The notes beneath the pieces were generated by a model. It saw nothing but the letters and a program-made list of their open reading frames with translations. It was not told the origin of the DNA and ran no database searches. Of a DNA stretch of 64,000 nt, positions 1 through 12,688 are shown one piece after another. How positions within the stretch are numbered: the first letter of the stretch is position 1; the number at the start of each line of letters is the position of its first letter. The DNA is taken from NCBI GenBank assembly GCA_963556255.1, contig OY744615.1:23573191-23637190 (forward strand), read 5' to 3'. A program made the translations under genes and the position numbers. This DNA comes from Allolobophora icterica. Its lineage: Eukaryota; Annelida; Clitellata; Crassiclitellata; Lumbricidae.

Positions 1-410
1 AAGGTGTCCAACCATGTCATGTTTGTGCTTGCATAGAAAAATCCTTCAACCTCATCATCATGCATCAGAGTCGTTTTACAAAGACATGTATAACAGCATG
101 TTTACTTTTACCTTCCCTATTCATCTGAGTTAGAGTTGGTCTATCTGGCAGCTTTTGGCTTAAGTGATGACAAGAACTGATATTGAAGAAACCACTTTTT
201 ACAAGATTTTTTTACCCAAGAAGAAGCAGTCACATAAGGATACAGTGGTTTTATCAAGCAACTACAGCAGCATTAAATGGACCAAAAGAGTAAACTATTA
301 AACTCATACGAGTACTTAAAATATTTTTTAAAGTAACCTGAAGAATACAGTGGTTTTTACCAAGAAACTACAGCAGCATTTGGACCTTAAAATACACCAC
401 CTGCAACTGT

Positions 411-647
411 TTAAAGGGCATACAAATTGTTTCCTTCTGATGAGATAAAATCAACATAGCACTGTCCATCTGTGAAACTGCAGCAGCCATAATCTCTGAT
501 GCCAGTGCTTCCTTTAACAGAACACAGTTTATCTAAGGGACAAAGGTTGGAACAGACACAGTCTGACTCAGTAAGACATAAGAGGTTACGAGAAGTGTTG
601 TAAAACTTGGATTTATGAAGGCTATTCTCTATCTTCAACAGAATCAC
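411..647 (-). CDS. Candidate cysteine-rich exon, possibly end of the LRR ectodomain gene
   Basis: Open frame on the minus strand ending in a stop, with a cysteine-dense stretch: ESDCVCSNLCPLDKLC, then a CC pair in RDYGCCSFTDGQC. It lies about 220 bp downstream of the last LRR exon of the same-strand gene. A Cys-rich hinge after the repeats is usual for LRR receptors, and the CCSF motif recalls the CC pair in LGR-type hinges. The best-looking acceptor (CCTTTAG, about 654) gives phase 0, which does not fit the phase-2 end of the LRR exons. A weaker AG near 625 would fit. The link to the LRR gene is therefore unproven and the boundaries are uncertain. Confidence 0.3.
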   Translation of the reverse strand: MILLKIENSLHKSKFYNTSRNLLCLTESDCVCSNLCPLDKLCSVKGSTGIRDYGCCSFTDGQCYVDFISSEGNNLYAL

Positions 648-865
648 AAAACGCTAAAGGTTTTGGTGATGAAAAGATCACTCCAGACTCAGAAAGAAAA
701 CCAGCAATGTGGAAGATGCACTGGTAAAACTGGAAAACACGACTGTTATTTGGAAATATCAGTCTTGTCTTTTCCAGTTCTGACCAAATTGTAATGACTG
801 TTTTGGGTACCAGTTATGAAAATATTTTAAAGCTTCAAATGAATAACAAAATTCAGACCACTTAC

Positions 866-937
866 AGTTTTGCTAATGCTGGCAAAACATCAAATGTCCC
901 TGGTTGGATCGTCTGAATAGTTGTTCCAAGAAGATAT
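866..937 (-). CDS. LRR exon 5 (repeat 4) of the LRR ectodomain gene
   Basis: 72 bp, acceptor TTTGATAG, donor GTAAGTGG. It reads YLLGTTIQTIQPGTFDVLPA then LAKL after the Leu codon split over the junction, which is a clear LRR (I..I..G.F..L..L.KL). Phase 2 in and out. Confidence 0.78.
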
Positions 938-3900
938 CTATCAAATCACATAACCAGATAAATCATACAAATATATCAATACACTACATATAATAAAATA
1001 AAGCATAAAATAATGGACAAAAGAATGCTATATTTCGTGTCCTTTGATGCCCAGTTGGGTCAAAAATTTAACAAAAGCATCATAATAAGAAAGTAAAGAA
1101 AAAGATAACATCCAAAATGCAGAAGCTTACTAAACAAAACATAAAGAGAGTTAGAACTGAGCCAGTAGACAAATTAAGGAACATCGATAAAAATTATAGA
1201 CAAAAAGCATAGACACCAGAGAAGATACCATCCAACACAAAATACAATAACAGCAAAAGGAAAAGCACCAGAGAAACATAACAACCAGCATTTCTTCCAG
1301 TTCTATTATTGCCAATCGATGAAACAGGAGATGACAAATTGGAAAAGGATGGAACGACTGATCGTAGAAATGGCAGCGCAGAAGGAATAAAATCAATATT
1401 ACACATCACTGATGGAAGACAAAGTCAGCAGCCTGTACCAAATCAGAGGATATCTCAAATTAGATCTCAGATTATGTTACATCTCATACATAGTTGATCA
1501 TCAACAACTGAATAAGATATTGGTCAGAAGGGTCAAAGAAAACGTGATATACATATCAATACAGAAAACTGTTGTTACAACGCAGAGCATTATAACCCAA
1601 CAGCTGCATTATAACCAAATCTATGTTATCGCTGAATCTAAACTACAAACAAATCAATAACACAACTGGAACTGCCAGCATGTACAACTAAAATCACTCA
1701 AAAATGAAAATCATATGAAAATCAAAACCTAAGCGATCAAAAGTAACGGTATAATCCAAATAAAACTACGGGCCATAAATAATTAAACTATAACGCAAAA
1801 CCTACTCAAATAAAAACTACTCGGTAAATACAAATTCAAACTCTAAATCAATCCTTACAAGAACTGTCTGAAACCACGCTCGATGTCACTGTAACAGTCC
1901 TGGCATACATATTTTGCCAACAGTTGTCTTAGTCTACAGCAAGCAAAAAGATGCAGTATCTATCGCTAGGTAATTATTTGCCTGTGTTTGGAGTACCACT
2001 TTTAAACAACTTGAAATGCATACTAGGACTGTTGTTTTTCACACATCGACCTGACTTTCCATGAGGATGGGGATAGAGTAATGGTAACACTCTTGGCCAG
2101 GAGAGCAGCAGGAGAGCAGCAGCAGTACGCGGTTCGATTCCCGCAATTATTATTATGAAGCAACTGCTTCCTAAATGTTACTATTATATGAAGCAACGAG
2201 TTCATCAGTACGGATGTCAAATTGTTCGGTGAAATGTGGCTCAGCTACAGGAGTCCATTCTGAGTGGGTACCCAACATTCAATTTATAGTCTGTCATATA
2301 AATACTTTAATGAAAACCATGTAATCTGTCGGAATAACAAATGACTTTTACGGTGCACTGCATGTACTAAAGTCACCTGGTCAATTGCTAGTCGTCGTTA
2401 ATCACTACAATTCAATATATCAAATGCAATTTGCTAGATTACAAGCAGTTCATAAGATTAAATGCAATTGCTAGATTAATAATTAATGCACGTTATTGTT
2501 CAAGAAGTTAAACAGTTGCCTCATCTGTTGTGATTAAACAGTGAAATATGCAAAATAAATATGGACTCCAATATACTGCTAAAACTTTTACTTCTTCAAC
2601 TGAAACAACACCAGTGGTGGCAGCCAACAAGATCTCGTTTAAGATCTTGTAAGACAAAGATCAGTAAGTGTGTCATTTTAGAATAGTAAATTAAACAGTC
2701 ATCGAAAAGGTGGCATGGAATGTAAATTAGTGTCGTCCTTTGGACAACTGTTTAATTTTCCACTCTAAAATTATGCACGTGAATTTTCATACCCACTTAA
2801 GCTTAATTCAAAAGTTAGACATCACTGTTCTTCCCAACATTGCATTAGAAGGGTCAGCCACTGAAGAACATTTAGTCCCCCAACCCCTACACTGCAATAT
2901 CTTTCAGCGTATCAATGCATAAGACAGGACTTTAATTTGTATTGACTCCTAGACACTACGAAAATTTCTGATTGGTAACTATTGCCTGCACAACACATCC
3001 CAAACCAACCACTGGCCTCAGTTTCACAGACAACAGACAACTACCCATAATTAAGCCACGAGTACATGACTAAGGAATCTGTTTAACCCTTTAACAATGA
3101 GAGGGATTAGTTTTCCATACATTTTAGTACATGTTCGTCATTAAAGTGTTACATGATTATGCTTCTTCTGCCAGATTTTGGATATATATTCGGTCACTGA
3201 TTTCATGGCCTGGGTGTGACCCTTTGAATGGGTACCCCAAGGCTCACTGACAGTCCTATTTATCAATGTATGTATAGTATATTCCTACTCACAGTCGTTT
3301 TAGCTTAGGCATTCCCTCAAACATTGATGCATTGAGAAAGCTCAGCTTCATTCCTGACAAGTCTCTGAAAATCAACAGAATTTACACAAGAAGGTTACTG
3401 TTTATCATGTGTTTATTTATTTCTTACACTTGGTACACTACCACTATTTAACGAAAGGCAATTGTGTATGGAGGACTTGCTCAAAGTCCTTACATGATGC
3501 AGGGACCATGGACAAGTCCTTGTCTTACAGGAGGCTCAAACCTCCATTCCAAGCATTATAAGGTGAGTGCTCAAGTTAAGAGACGGTGTGATGCGTATTA
3601 CTCACTCCCATCATCGTTAGTGGATAGAGATTATGTTGACAAGAAGCAGTGGCATACAGGGAAGACCTTCAGAACAACTCCTTACTCATGAGGTTCAAAA
3701 AGGAAAATATTAGTTACTGGAATGTACTTTATGATCCATTACTAATAAAATTTAGAATTTTTACCACACAAACAGAACTAACCAACCAAAGTAAAGCCCA
3801 ATAATTAAATACAAAAACAGTCAAACAGATTCGAACAAATACAGACTTACTGATTTTATCAAACAAGCCACACAAAAATACAACAATTTCTGCAGTTGAT

Positions 3901-4293
3901 AAGAAATTTTGACATGAAGCGAAGAAACTGCAATCCCAGAAACCCACATTCCTCTATAAGTGATTTTCAGGTCTTGGCAACTGACAATTTCTCATAATAC
4001 AATTATCAGAATTCAACGGAGAGCACAAAAAAGCTATGGCGCAGCTAGAGCAACCTCCCCCAATATCTAATCAACACAAATGTTTCCCCTATGCCAGCAG
4101 CAATCTTGTGCACCACTGCAGGAGACAACAACATCCCTCAGCAGGATTTCCATCAACATACCCATTAATTTTCCCATAGGATACCTAAGGAAATTGCCAT
4201 TGTTCAACCAGAATACATGCCAGGCAAATTTACATCTATTCTAGTCTAGTGATTCTAATATGTTGATAATATGTATCAATGTAAACATATAAT

Positions 4294-4343
<50 letters not shown>

Positions 4344-7300
4344 TATATATATGTACATACATTATAAAGTGCACATATACATATATATATAATCATATAT
4401 TATAGACAGATTACAGATAGATAATGTATACATAATATATATAGTGTATACATACATATATACATATATATATAGTTGCTGCAGATTATAGCATGACATC
4501 AGATCCTCCTTAGACAAGGAAGTAAAGAGAGACAGGCTCCAGTTCCAGAGGCACGGCTGGCCTAGAGTTGGCAAACCCCTGATAAGAATCTCATTGCTGC
4601 CAACAAAACCAGAGTGATATTGTATCAGGGACTGGGCTGGATATCATCAGGTACACACCCTGCATAAGAATAGTTATCTTGCCATCCCGCCCCCCCCCTT
4701 GCTTAGGGCAGAGATCTCCTTACTAGTCGATGGCTGATACAGTATTTCACCCAAGCAAAAAGGTTGGTTACCAGTGAAAACAGGTCTAATAAATCAACTA
4801 CTTGTTGCACTGAAACTTAACCCTTTGCAAGCTAGTTATTTTAAGCCCTTGTTCTAGCCATGGGCACTGGGCAGATATGTTGGTTTTTTTGGTCCATTTC
4901 ACCCCTTAAGAGTAAAAACGTTATATCTCATCAACCACTGAAGACAAAGTTAAAAGGTAATCAAGAAATTTGTGGTTGCGATGCATGGTAATGCAGTTTC
5001 AACGAATTTTGAACAAGCATATGTCATTGTAATTTAATGTACTTGTATTGTGCTTGCATATTTTCAATACGATAGGCACAATGTCTTTCTACATTCCGCA
5101 AATGTTTTAGCTAAACATATGCCACTAATATAAAATATAAATATAAATAATATAAATAATATAAAAAACAGATGTTAATGATAGCGTTTCTTCAACAACA
5201 GAGTCAGGAAACTGTCTTTGTTATTTGCTGGTTTGATATATAAACAATTGTTTTTGAATGCACCACTGCTTCTGTCAACACTAGCTTCATAATCTGGGTG
5301 GTAGACAATTTCCAACTAAAGAGACACCAATAGCTTTCAGCATCCAAAGTGAAGCTCATGAATAATTAGATCAATTCGTCTATCTTGGAAGGCTAATAAC
5401 TGCATATGGCAACATCGAAAAAGACATACAGAGGGGTACTGGAAGTACTTTACAAACAGTTGGAAAATTGAACTGGATATGGAGAAGCAGACAAAAAAAG
5501 AAAACAAAAACATGATTAACCCACTCTGCTATACAAATCACTGTTGGAAAATGTGAAAGCAGGATAAGAAAAGAATTTTCACAGCAGAAAATAAGTTGGC
5601 TGTGGAAAAGTTGCAGGAATTTGGGGATTATAGAAGATTAGAAATGATGACATAAGACAGTTCTTCTAAAGGTATCCAGACAACTAGGTTAGACAAAATC
5701 ATTCAGCAAAGTCTTCGATGGTTTGGCCATGTGGAGAGAATGCTAGTTGATCAAATCCCACACAATGCACTACATGAAAGATTCAAAGGAAAACACAATG
5801 GGAAATACCCAAGGCTGTGCTGATATAAATGAGTACGTAACAGGACTTGGATTAACTTTGACAGCAGCACTCGACTTGACAAATGACTGAGGAAAATGGA
5901 TATCATATACTTGCACCAATTTGTGTGTTTTGCGCATTTACAGTGCATTTAGTTACATTAACTTGCACTTTATAAATCTTCATATAATAACATTAAATAA
6001 TTCCTGTTAAATGGCTAGTGTCAGGAACTGATGATGATGATAATATAAATGCAGCAGGGACTGGAATTCAAACAGTACAGAAATACAAACTAAAAGACCT
6101 GCTCACTGAAGTGACTTAGACCTACTAGATATACAGATCAACAAGTGACACATGAATAATAAATAGATGCATGCCCTTCCCCCACCCCGGTAGATATCCA
6201 GGTATTTAAAAATATATATGCATATGGTGTATTCCGAAAGATAATGCAGTTTCAAACATAAAAGCACATGGAACAGTGGTAAGCAGCTTCCAACCCCACC
6301 AGTACCACCATTGTCATAAGTAGCATCAATATTATACTTACAGCTTCTCCAGGTTCTCCAGGCCATTAAATGACTTGGCCTGGATGCGAGAAATTGGATT
6401 CCCACTCAAGTTGCTGAAAATAAACAAAATCCAACTCACAGTTCAATGGTAATAAGTCACCCACCCTGACCTGCAGTACAGAAGCCATATCAAATGACAG
6501 ATGTATCACACAGAATAACCAGAGTGTTTGAAAACATTCACACACCCACAGGTCCCACACAACGATTATACAATACGTAGGCAAACAAAGCAAATGTTTA
6601 TATAAATGTGTGCATTGCATGTTTCTGTTCAACCGCTATCTTTTGTGCTTGTAGTTCTGGTTGCAGGTGTGCACCTAACCTTAATAACCGACATCTAGGT
6701 ATAGATAATTTTCGTCTTTGGTCATGATAATTTTCGTGTTTGATCATGATAATTTTGGTCTGTGGTCTTGATAAATAGAGACTTGGTTATCGCTTGCTGG
6801 GTTCTCCATCACAACATTTGGACTGTTACCTGGTAAACAAGAATGCATTCCTTCAGACTTTGTCGGAAATTAAATAATGTTTCAGTTCTGGTCACTATAA
6901 TCATTAACCTTATACACTCAAGAATTCCTTCAGTGCATGTTAGATACATGCCATTAAAAGCCAGTCAAGAGGGAGTCATAATATCCAGCGTTGCCAACAA
7001 CTGGTAATACAACAACATGGAAAAAATAGAAACTGAGATTTTAATCCCCTGTAAATACAATACACCTTAATCAACTGACTTTAATTAATCTGCACATGCA
7101 GAAAATGTCTGACAGTGCTTGATTTACAGGTGGCACTCGCATCCAAAGACACCTTAAGTATACATACTCTGTGTCTTATTATAGTTTGTGAGTTCTCTCC
7201 TATGACTAGCCAAGCATTCTCGTGCCATTAGATTCACATTCTCAAACTGCACAGCAAATCATGAAGCTTGTTGTTTCAGCCTTCCAACACATGAGTATTG

Positions 7301-9458
7301 GTACTCCTTGGCTCCATGTATTCACTTAAGAGTTCAGTTCATAGAGGGCCACTGAGTTCATAATTTCGTATGCATCTTTAAGTTCTGGTACAGAATCAAA
7401 TCACTAACATCTGAATGGTGCAAATAGTGTATTTATCTTAATTTTCAACTCTTTTTCCTTTTAAGAGTTCTTCAGAACATTTCAGATGCATTCCCAAATA
7501 AAAATAGTTAGATTTCACTGGTCAGTTATTTGAAGTGCGGGCAGTGAGGTCTATGACCTTACCACACAGGAGGTCAATATGAGTCAGTGGTTCTTGGCTG
7601 GACAAGCTGAATTTATGCATCACCTGGCATCAAGCTGAGCCAAATTTCATCTGAACACAACTGGACCATAACTGACTTCATTGCCTCTAGCTGTCTAGCA
7701 CAAACTAATGGCCATGTCTCCTTCTCACTGTCGGCCAAACAGAAGGTCACCAGGTCAACTAATAGCCAATTAGGATGCAGCATGATTGATGAGCTAAAGG
7801 GGAGTCCTAGGGGATATATATGGTCAGCACTACAAATCCATAGAGGATATGACAAATTCATAATATAGTTTTCAAAACATTTCTACTGGTCAACAATAAT
7901 TTATCACACTTCAGAATTTCAGAAAGAAGTCTGTAAGCTTCACAGAATATGCATGAGCAAATTGTTCATTCTCAAAAACCTGCAATTTTTTTCTATTTTA
8001 ATTATATTTGGTTTTATTGATCTATAGAAACAGCGAAACAAATCACTAATCACAGACAAAAAGTGGAGAAAAATTAAACACTTCGAAAAATAAGCAAGAG
8101 CAATTGGAATCAAATTTTTAAAGTAGAAATATGAAAACACTTTTTAAAAAGTTACACAGCTAAAGTGCAAAACTCCAGAAATGACATGTACCGTAACTTC
8201 TCAAGCAAGCATGAATGTTACATTATCAATTGGACTTCAACAAGTGCCTGCAACTACAAAACTCCATTCATTGTACACACAGTTGAGCTATTGTCATAGC
8301 TGGCATGTGAAACAAAAAGGGCCACAGGACCATTCCAACCTAGGTTTACAAGTCAACAAGTTAGTAGAACTGTCAGGTGTTAAGGCAATCCCATAAAAAA
8401 TTTGCCCATTTGCCCCCAAGGCACATTAGTCGTCCTTCTTAAGTATTGGTCCAGACAGCCATGGAGAGGAGACAGTGAAATCCAATGCCAAGACTTGGTT
8501 TACACAAAGCTAAGCTTTCAAGGACAAAGGTCACATCATCCACAAACTTCACATGGCCACACTACCAATATTTACAGATGATAGTTAAGCCGATAAGAAT
8601 AATAAAAATGCACACACGGCATTTAACAGGAATTTGTACAGTACTAGTCTTCTGAGCAGAACAGTCAGTCTCAGAGGCACTGTGAATGATGTCTCAGAGG
8701 CACTGTGTATGACAGTCTCAGAGGCACTGTGATTGTAGGAGCATCTCCAACTGTAGCAGAAAAAGATTAAGATCACAGCCCTGAACATTCTGAATGCTCA
8801 CATGAATATTCAGATACATTTCAAACAATACTGAAGTCACAGCAATAGTAGATTGGAGCTTCCTCTCTGAGCCATTATGAAGAACATGCTCTACAGTAAG
8901 GTCATATTCTGGGACCTCTTTTACATTAGAATAAGTCACACTATTTATAGTGAAGCATGTCTCTATTGCCACAGCAACAACAAAATATAGCATGTACAAG
9001 TAATGGATCCTGACTATCACTATCAGACAACCAGTACATGTATGGAGAAATATACAGGTCTCTATGGCCTGTGAACGGCAAGATCTTGAGTGTTTCTTGA
9101 TGTTTAACCAGGAACCTCTTTTAATCTCATATTTCATCTGACACATGAGGAAAACACAGTGTGCCTTTCTCAGTCACTGTATCAGAACATTCCTCGTCCC
9201 ACCACCCGGCAACCAGCGTCCACTTAACGGAGAACAAATGCAGCTGTAAGACCAACAGTGGTGGGGTGGAGGCAGCGCAGATAATTTCCCTCAGGGAATT
9301 TGGAAGGCTACAGTTCACTCATCAGGGCAGCATACTGGTCATCCAATAAATCAAAACCACACATTCAGGCTCACTTGGCATCTACCAGCATATTACCACA
9401 CCTCCACACACAAATCCTAATATACAAACATATATATATATATTACATGCAGATGTGT

Positions 9459-9495
<37 letters not shown>

Positions 9496-9534
9496 CATGT
9501 ATATATGTTTTGTGCTGCCATTATTTGAACAACT

Positions 9535-9573
<39 letters not shown>

Positions 9574-9607
9574 ATGAACTTTTTGGTGAAAGAAAGATTG
9601 ATATATA

Positions 9608-9647
<40 letters not shown>

Positions 9648-12244
9648 CTTTGTATAATACTCTCTAAATATAGATTGCAAGATGTGTGTGACTGAGTGTT
9701 TGTGTAAGTAATGGTCTTTTCTTAGGAAAAACAATCTCGATTCAAAATACACAGGATCCAAATTGAAGCCATCTCTGCATTTTCTCCATCAGAACATAGC
9801 TCTGAATTCTGCACTGAGGGTGCCAGAGTTCTCACAAGCATTCAACCACCCGAAACCAATTAGGCAGGTTGGGTCAGCATCAGTTCAGGGTCAGAATGCA
9901 AGGTCAGCCAGGTGAGAAGGATGTCATCTGACCCCAGGAATCCAGGGTGCTTCTCTCTTCTTCCACTTTTCACTTTCTGTCACTCTGTCTTTCTATATAC
10001 ATATGTCTCTTCCTAGCATAAACTAATTTTGAAGACTTCTACAGCAACACACTCTACTGTCACTTCCAGCAAGAGCAAGAGTTGAATCAAGGTCAGAGAG
10101 GTCAAAGAGACACCAGGAGGCTATGAAAAGTAATAAACCAACAAGATTAGTATAGATTTAAGCTTCATCACAAATCTGGTCAACTTGACACCAGTGAGTT
10201 CAGATTTCTACCCACTACAAACACCATGGCAAATACTGTCCTGGTTAAGAGGTGAAAGTCTAAGTTACTGTGCTGCATTGTTGGGGGTTAAAGTCCCATC
10301 AGTGTAAAAAGATATTTCAAGATTTCTATTCTACTATAACCTCTATATTACAAAGAAGCGTTCTGTAAGCCAACTTCATTTTGAGGCAGCCACTGCTACA
10401 AGTGTTGGCCACTGCTCTTTCTTCATGAAGAAAAACAGTGGTAATTACTATAAAGTGATATAAAACAGAACAGAAGGATGAGAAAGATGAGGGTCAGACC
10501 CTAAATAATATTGAATGGCAAAAGTAATTTCAATACATTAAAATAAACTTACAGTTTGATCAACATTGTTAAGCCGTCAAACGAATTCTTCTCCAAAACA
10601 CTGATGTCACTTCCACTCAAATCCCTGCCAGAAAAAACAAATACAAGACTCTACCAGTTGCATAATTAGAACTTAAGTACACAATATTAATTAAGTACTA
10701 CAACACATGTCCTGTAGTTATGTTGCTACGTTTGTGCCTCACCGAACGATCCTTGAACTTTGAGATCACACTTCGAGAAGCTCTATACAGACAGGTGCAC
10801 AAGACCTTTAATCTTTTTACACACTTTACAACTAACTTGGTAACTATATTACCAACTTTTATCTCAATGTTCAAAATAATACTCAGGGACTCATATAAAC
10901 TTTGGAGCAAATTAGGGAACAGAAGGCGGTGGATAATACTCCCACTGACATTACAGCTTTGCAAATGCCTCAAGATCAGTGCACAAAATTCTAGATATAG
11001 ACGTATTTGAAATTTGGCAAATCTTTTCTTAAAATCAGAATGCACCAAGCTTTTTCATAATGTCAGGTAATAATAAACTTGCATGCAAAATACTGGTAGT
11101 CAGTTCAATTACCAGATACTCATCAACAGCCAATTACCAGGTGGCTGGAAGCAGTCAAAGTGTTGGAAAGCTTAGGCTGTTTCCAGAGGAGCTTTAAAGG
11201 TGTACCTTGTGGGTTAGACAGGCAAGTTGGTATGTATATTATATTGGAATTCAATATAGGAAGTCAATGAAGCTGGAGCAGGAGAGTATTGGGAAGTCAT
11301 CATTTGCTGCAGACACTCAGCGATTCCAGAGAAAATGCAAATCCGGATGACTTTCAGATGGTTTTCTCANNNNNNNNNNNNNNNNNNNNNNNNNNNNNNN
11401 NNNNNNNNNNNNNNNNNNNNNNNNNNNNNNNNNNNNNNNNNNNNNNNNNNNNNNNNNNNNNNNNNNNNNNNNNNNNNNNNNNNNNNNNNNNNNNNNNNNN
11501 NNNNNNNNNNNNNNNNNNNNNNNNNNNNNNNNNNNNNNNNNNNNNNNNNNNNNNNNNNNNNNNNNNNNNGTATTACTCAAAAAAGTCTATATTGTTTCTG
11601 TTATACCACTATTAAATAAAAATAATTATCTAATAGTAGTAATTAGCTATTCCAGTCCTGGAAGTTTTTTTTAAAGCCTAAGAGATTGTAGCTACATTTA
11701 GTAAAAATTATATTGATAGCATATTACTGTCAGTATTATTTTGTTACACACGATTTTCAATACGTGTTACTTTTAAACATTCCTCTGCCTAGGAAGTGTT
11801 AGAAAACTTAACTACCTGGGCAACTCCAGTAAGTTAACAAGTTCAAATGTGTGGTCAGGAAAGTATGTCTACAGTAACAGCACATGTCACCATGACTGTG
11901 CTCTGTCCAGTTCATGACATATCCAAACCACACTGGTTTCTACTGTCATCAGGTACAGTTTAAGAGAATTGCTAAACAGATACTTACAGGATTACTGTGT
12001 TCTTTGGCAGGCTCATGACGAACTGGCTGATGTTCGAGACTGGAGGGTTGGCATTCTGGCACAAGGCTCTTCTTCCTGGGGCACCATCTGACTTATCTGG
12101 GGCTGGGGATCTCTCAATAACAGTGCACCGACAGATTGACGGACAACTGTAGGCCCCGCCTTCACTGAATGTTACCATGACAATTATAACAATGAGAAGA
12201 ATGGCCAGGGCTGTTGTCATTGCTGTGCTGCAGATGCCAGCCAT
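866..12244 (-). CDS. LRR ectodomain protein gene (5 visible exons, 3' end not resolved)
   Basis: Minus-strand spliced gene. Coding exons are 12244-11988, 10624-10553, 6413-6342, 3364-3293 and 937-866. Exon 1 encodes a hydrophobic signal/anchor segment (residues about 10-25) and an LRRNT cap with CPSICRC (Cys 34, 38, 40) and Cys 62. Each following exon is exactly 72 bp, starts with the third base of a Leu codon after an AG and ends in CT before GTAAGT or GTGAGT, so every exon is one 24-residue LRR. This one-repeat-per-exon, phase-2 design is known from LGR-type receptors, Slit and LRIG genes. The repeats show the LDLSG...F.GL..L.KL pattern. It is a secreted or cell-surface LRR protein, and an LGR-like receptor is one possibility. 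No transmembrane bundle is visible in the window. More exons may lie in the gap or off the left edge. Confidence 0.8.
2050..2155 (+). mobile_element. tRNA-derived SINE relic
   Basis: An A-box-like stretch (GATAGAGTAATGGTAACAC) is followed after about 50 bp by a Pol III B box, GGTTCGATTCCC, in tRNA order and spacing. A duplicated CAGGAGAGCAG lies between them. There is no cloverleaf, so it is a retroposon relic rather than a tRNA gene. Confidence 0.5.
3087..3146. mobile_element. Tiny TTAA-flanked inverted-repeat element, degenerate copy
   Basis: TTAA followed by CCCTTTAACAATGAGAGGGA and a right end ATTAAAGTGTTA. It is the decayed sister of the intact 57-bp element at 53790-53846, sharing GAGGGATTAGTTT and TTTTAGTACATG. 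TTAA targets and CCCTTTAAC ends resemble piggyBac-type MITEs. Confidence 0.5.
3293..3364 (-). CDS. LRR exon 4 (repeat 3) of the LRR ectodomain gene
   Basis: 72 bp, acceptor TTGATTTTCAG, donor GTGAGTA. Encodes DLSGMKLSFLNASMFEGMPK then LKRL, one LRR in phase 2. Confidence 0.8.
4299..4475. repeat. (TA)n / TACATA-rich microsatellite cluster
   Basis: Two runs of pure TA dinucleotides separated by ACACACATA and TACATACATT variants, inside an LRR-gene intron. Confidence 0.85.
5369..5822 (+). pseudogene. Decayed RTE-type endonuclease/reverse transcriptase C-terminal region
   Basis: The plus-strand reading starts DQFVYLGRLITAYGNIEKDI and later gives LRWFGHVERM and IPHNALHERFKGKHNGKYPR, broken by stops and frameshifts. 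This FVYLG...G....DI.RR and LRWFGHV.RM series is the C-terminal signature of RTE/BovB-like non-LTR retrotransposon polyproteins, which reverse-transcribe their RNA at nicked genomic targets. Only the last part of the protein remains, so it is dead. It sits in an LRR-gene intron in antisense orientation to that gene. Confidence 0.75.
6342..6413 (-). CDS. LRR exon 3 (repeat 2) of the LRR ectodomain gene
   Basis: 72 bp, acceptor TTTATTTTCAG, donor GTAAGTAT. Encodes NLSGNPISRIQAKSFNGLEN then LEKL, a canonical LRR in phase 2. Confidence 0.85.
8665..8732. repeat. Short tandem repeat of GTCTCAGAGGCACTGTG, three copies
   Basis: Three consecutive copies with 6-9 bp variable linkers (AATGAT, TATGACA). 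Confidence 0.7.
9428..9640. repeat. Three (TA)n microsatellite tracts
   Basis: Pure TA runs separated by short unique pieces with CACACACA flanks. Confidence 0.85.
10553..10624 (-). CDS. LRR exon 2 (repeat 1) of the LRR ectodomain gene
   Basis: 72 bp, acceptor TTTTTTCTGGCAG, donor GTAAGTTT. Encodes DLSGSDISVLEKNSFDGLTM then LIKL. It joins exon 1 in frame through a split Leu codon. Confidence 0.85.
11370..11569. other. Assembly gap (200 N)
   Basis: Exactly 200 unresolved bases inside intron 1 of the LRR gene. The round number suggests a placeholder, so an exon could be hidden here. Confidence 0.99.
11988..12244 (-). CDS. Exon 1 of LRR ectodomain gene: signal segment plus LRRNT
   Basis: The ATG at 12244 opens 85 codons plus 2 bases before a strong donor (CCT|GTAAGTAT). 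Residues 10-25 are strongly hydrophobic (TALAILLIVIIVMVTF), as in a signal peptide or anchor. CPSICRC with Cys 62 is the LRRNT pattern CxxxCxC...C. The following SLPKNTVI leads straight into the first LRR exon. Confidence 0.82.
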
Positions 12245-12674
12245 TACAAGTTTTCAAAAGTACTCAACAAACTCCACTGAACTGGAACACAGCTGGAACA
12301 GATCATAACTTTCACTAGAACTTCATGGTAATATAACAACCAGTCTCCACAAAGGCTTTCTTTTGATAGGAAGTCTCTCAGACAGCATGCTTGTGATAAT
12401 TCGCAAGGCAACTGATTACGAAGAGATTTTTTTCAAAACAACACATGGCTTCCAAGATGTCTAGTTTCTAATAGTTTCCTAGACAGCTCATTTTCAAAGG
12501 ATGGAGTAGATTGGTCCAGTTGGAACAAGGAGTGTCCTCTATCAAATGTTCAGTTCCAACTCAACCAACGTCCTATATACAAAGCTACCCTACATGGCTG
12601 GTTTTAAATGCACAGCTTCCGAAATAGCGATATTCCAACAGATAGTCACCAAGACAACTGATTTCGAAATCATG

Positions 12675-12688
12675 GTTGCCACGGCAAC
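12675..12688. promoter_or_regulatory. Perfect palindromic RFX X-box motif upstream of the LRR gene
   Basis: GTTGCCACGGCAAC is two perfect half sites (GTTGCC / GGCAAC) with a 2-bp spacer, matching the RFX consensus GTNRCC-N(0-3)-RGYAAC. It lies about 430 bp upstream of the LRR start codon. A weaker related site, GTCACCAAGACAAC, lies about 30 bp away. RFX factors commonly control ciliary genes. Function here is inferred only. Confidence 0.45.

Larger units (their letters stand above)
938..3292 (-). other. Intron of LRR gene; AT-rich with a SINE relic and a TTAA mini-element
   Basis: No supported coding sequence. It holds a tRNA-like SINE relic (about 2050-2155) and a small TTAA-flanked element (3087-3146). 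The remainder is AT-rich unique sequence. Confidence 0.5.
3365..6341 (-). other. Intron of LRR gene: TA microsatellites and an RT fossil
   Basis: Contains (TA)n and TATAC-rich tracts at about 4299-4475 and a decayed reverse-transcriptase fossil at 5369-5822. I see no other coding segment. Confidence 0.5.
6414..10552 (-). other. Long intron of LRR gene
   Basis: Mostly unique AT-rich sequence. It includes a short tandem GTCTCAGAGGCACTGTG repeat (about 8665-8732) and three (TA)n tracts (about 9428-9640). No further LRR exon was recognised. Confidence 0.45.

Noticed and set aside
6366..6632. Splice-like GTGAGT at about 6445 with a short upstream AG
   Set aside because: The resulting 36-bp segment has no LRR pattern and the wrong length.
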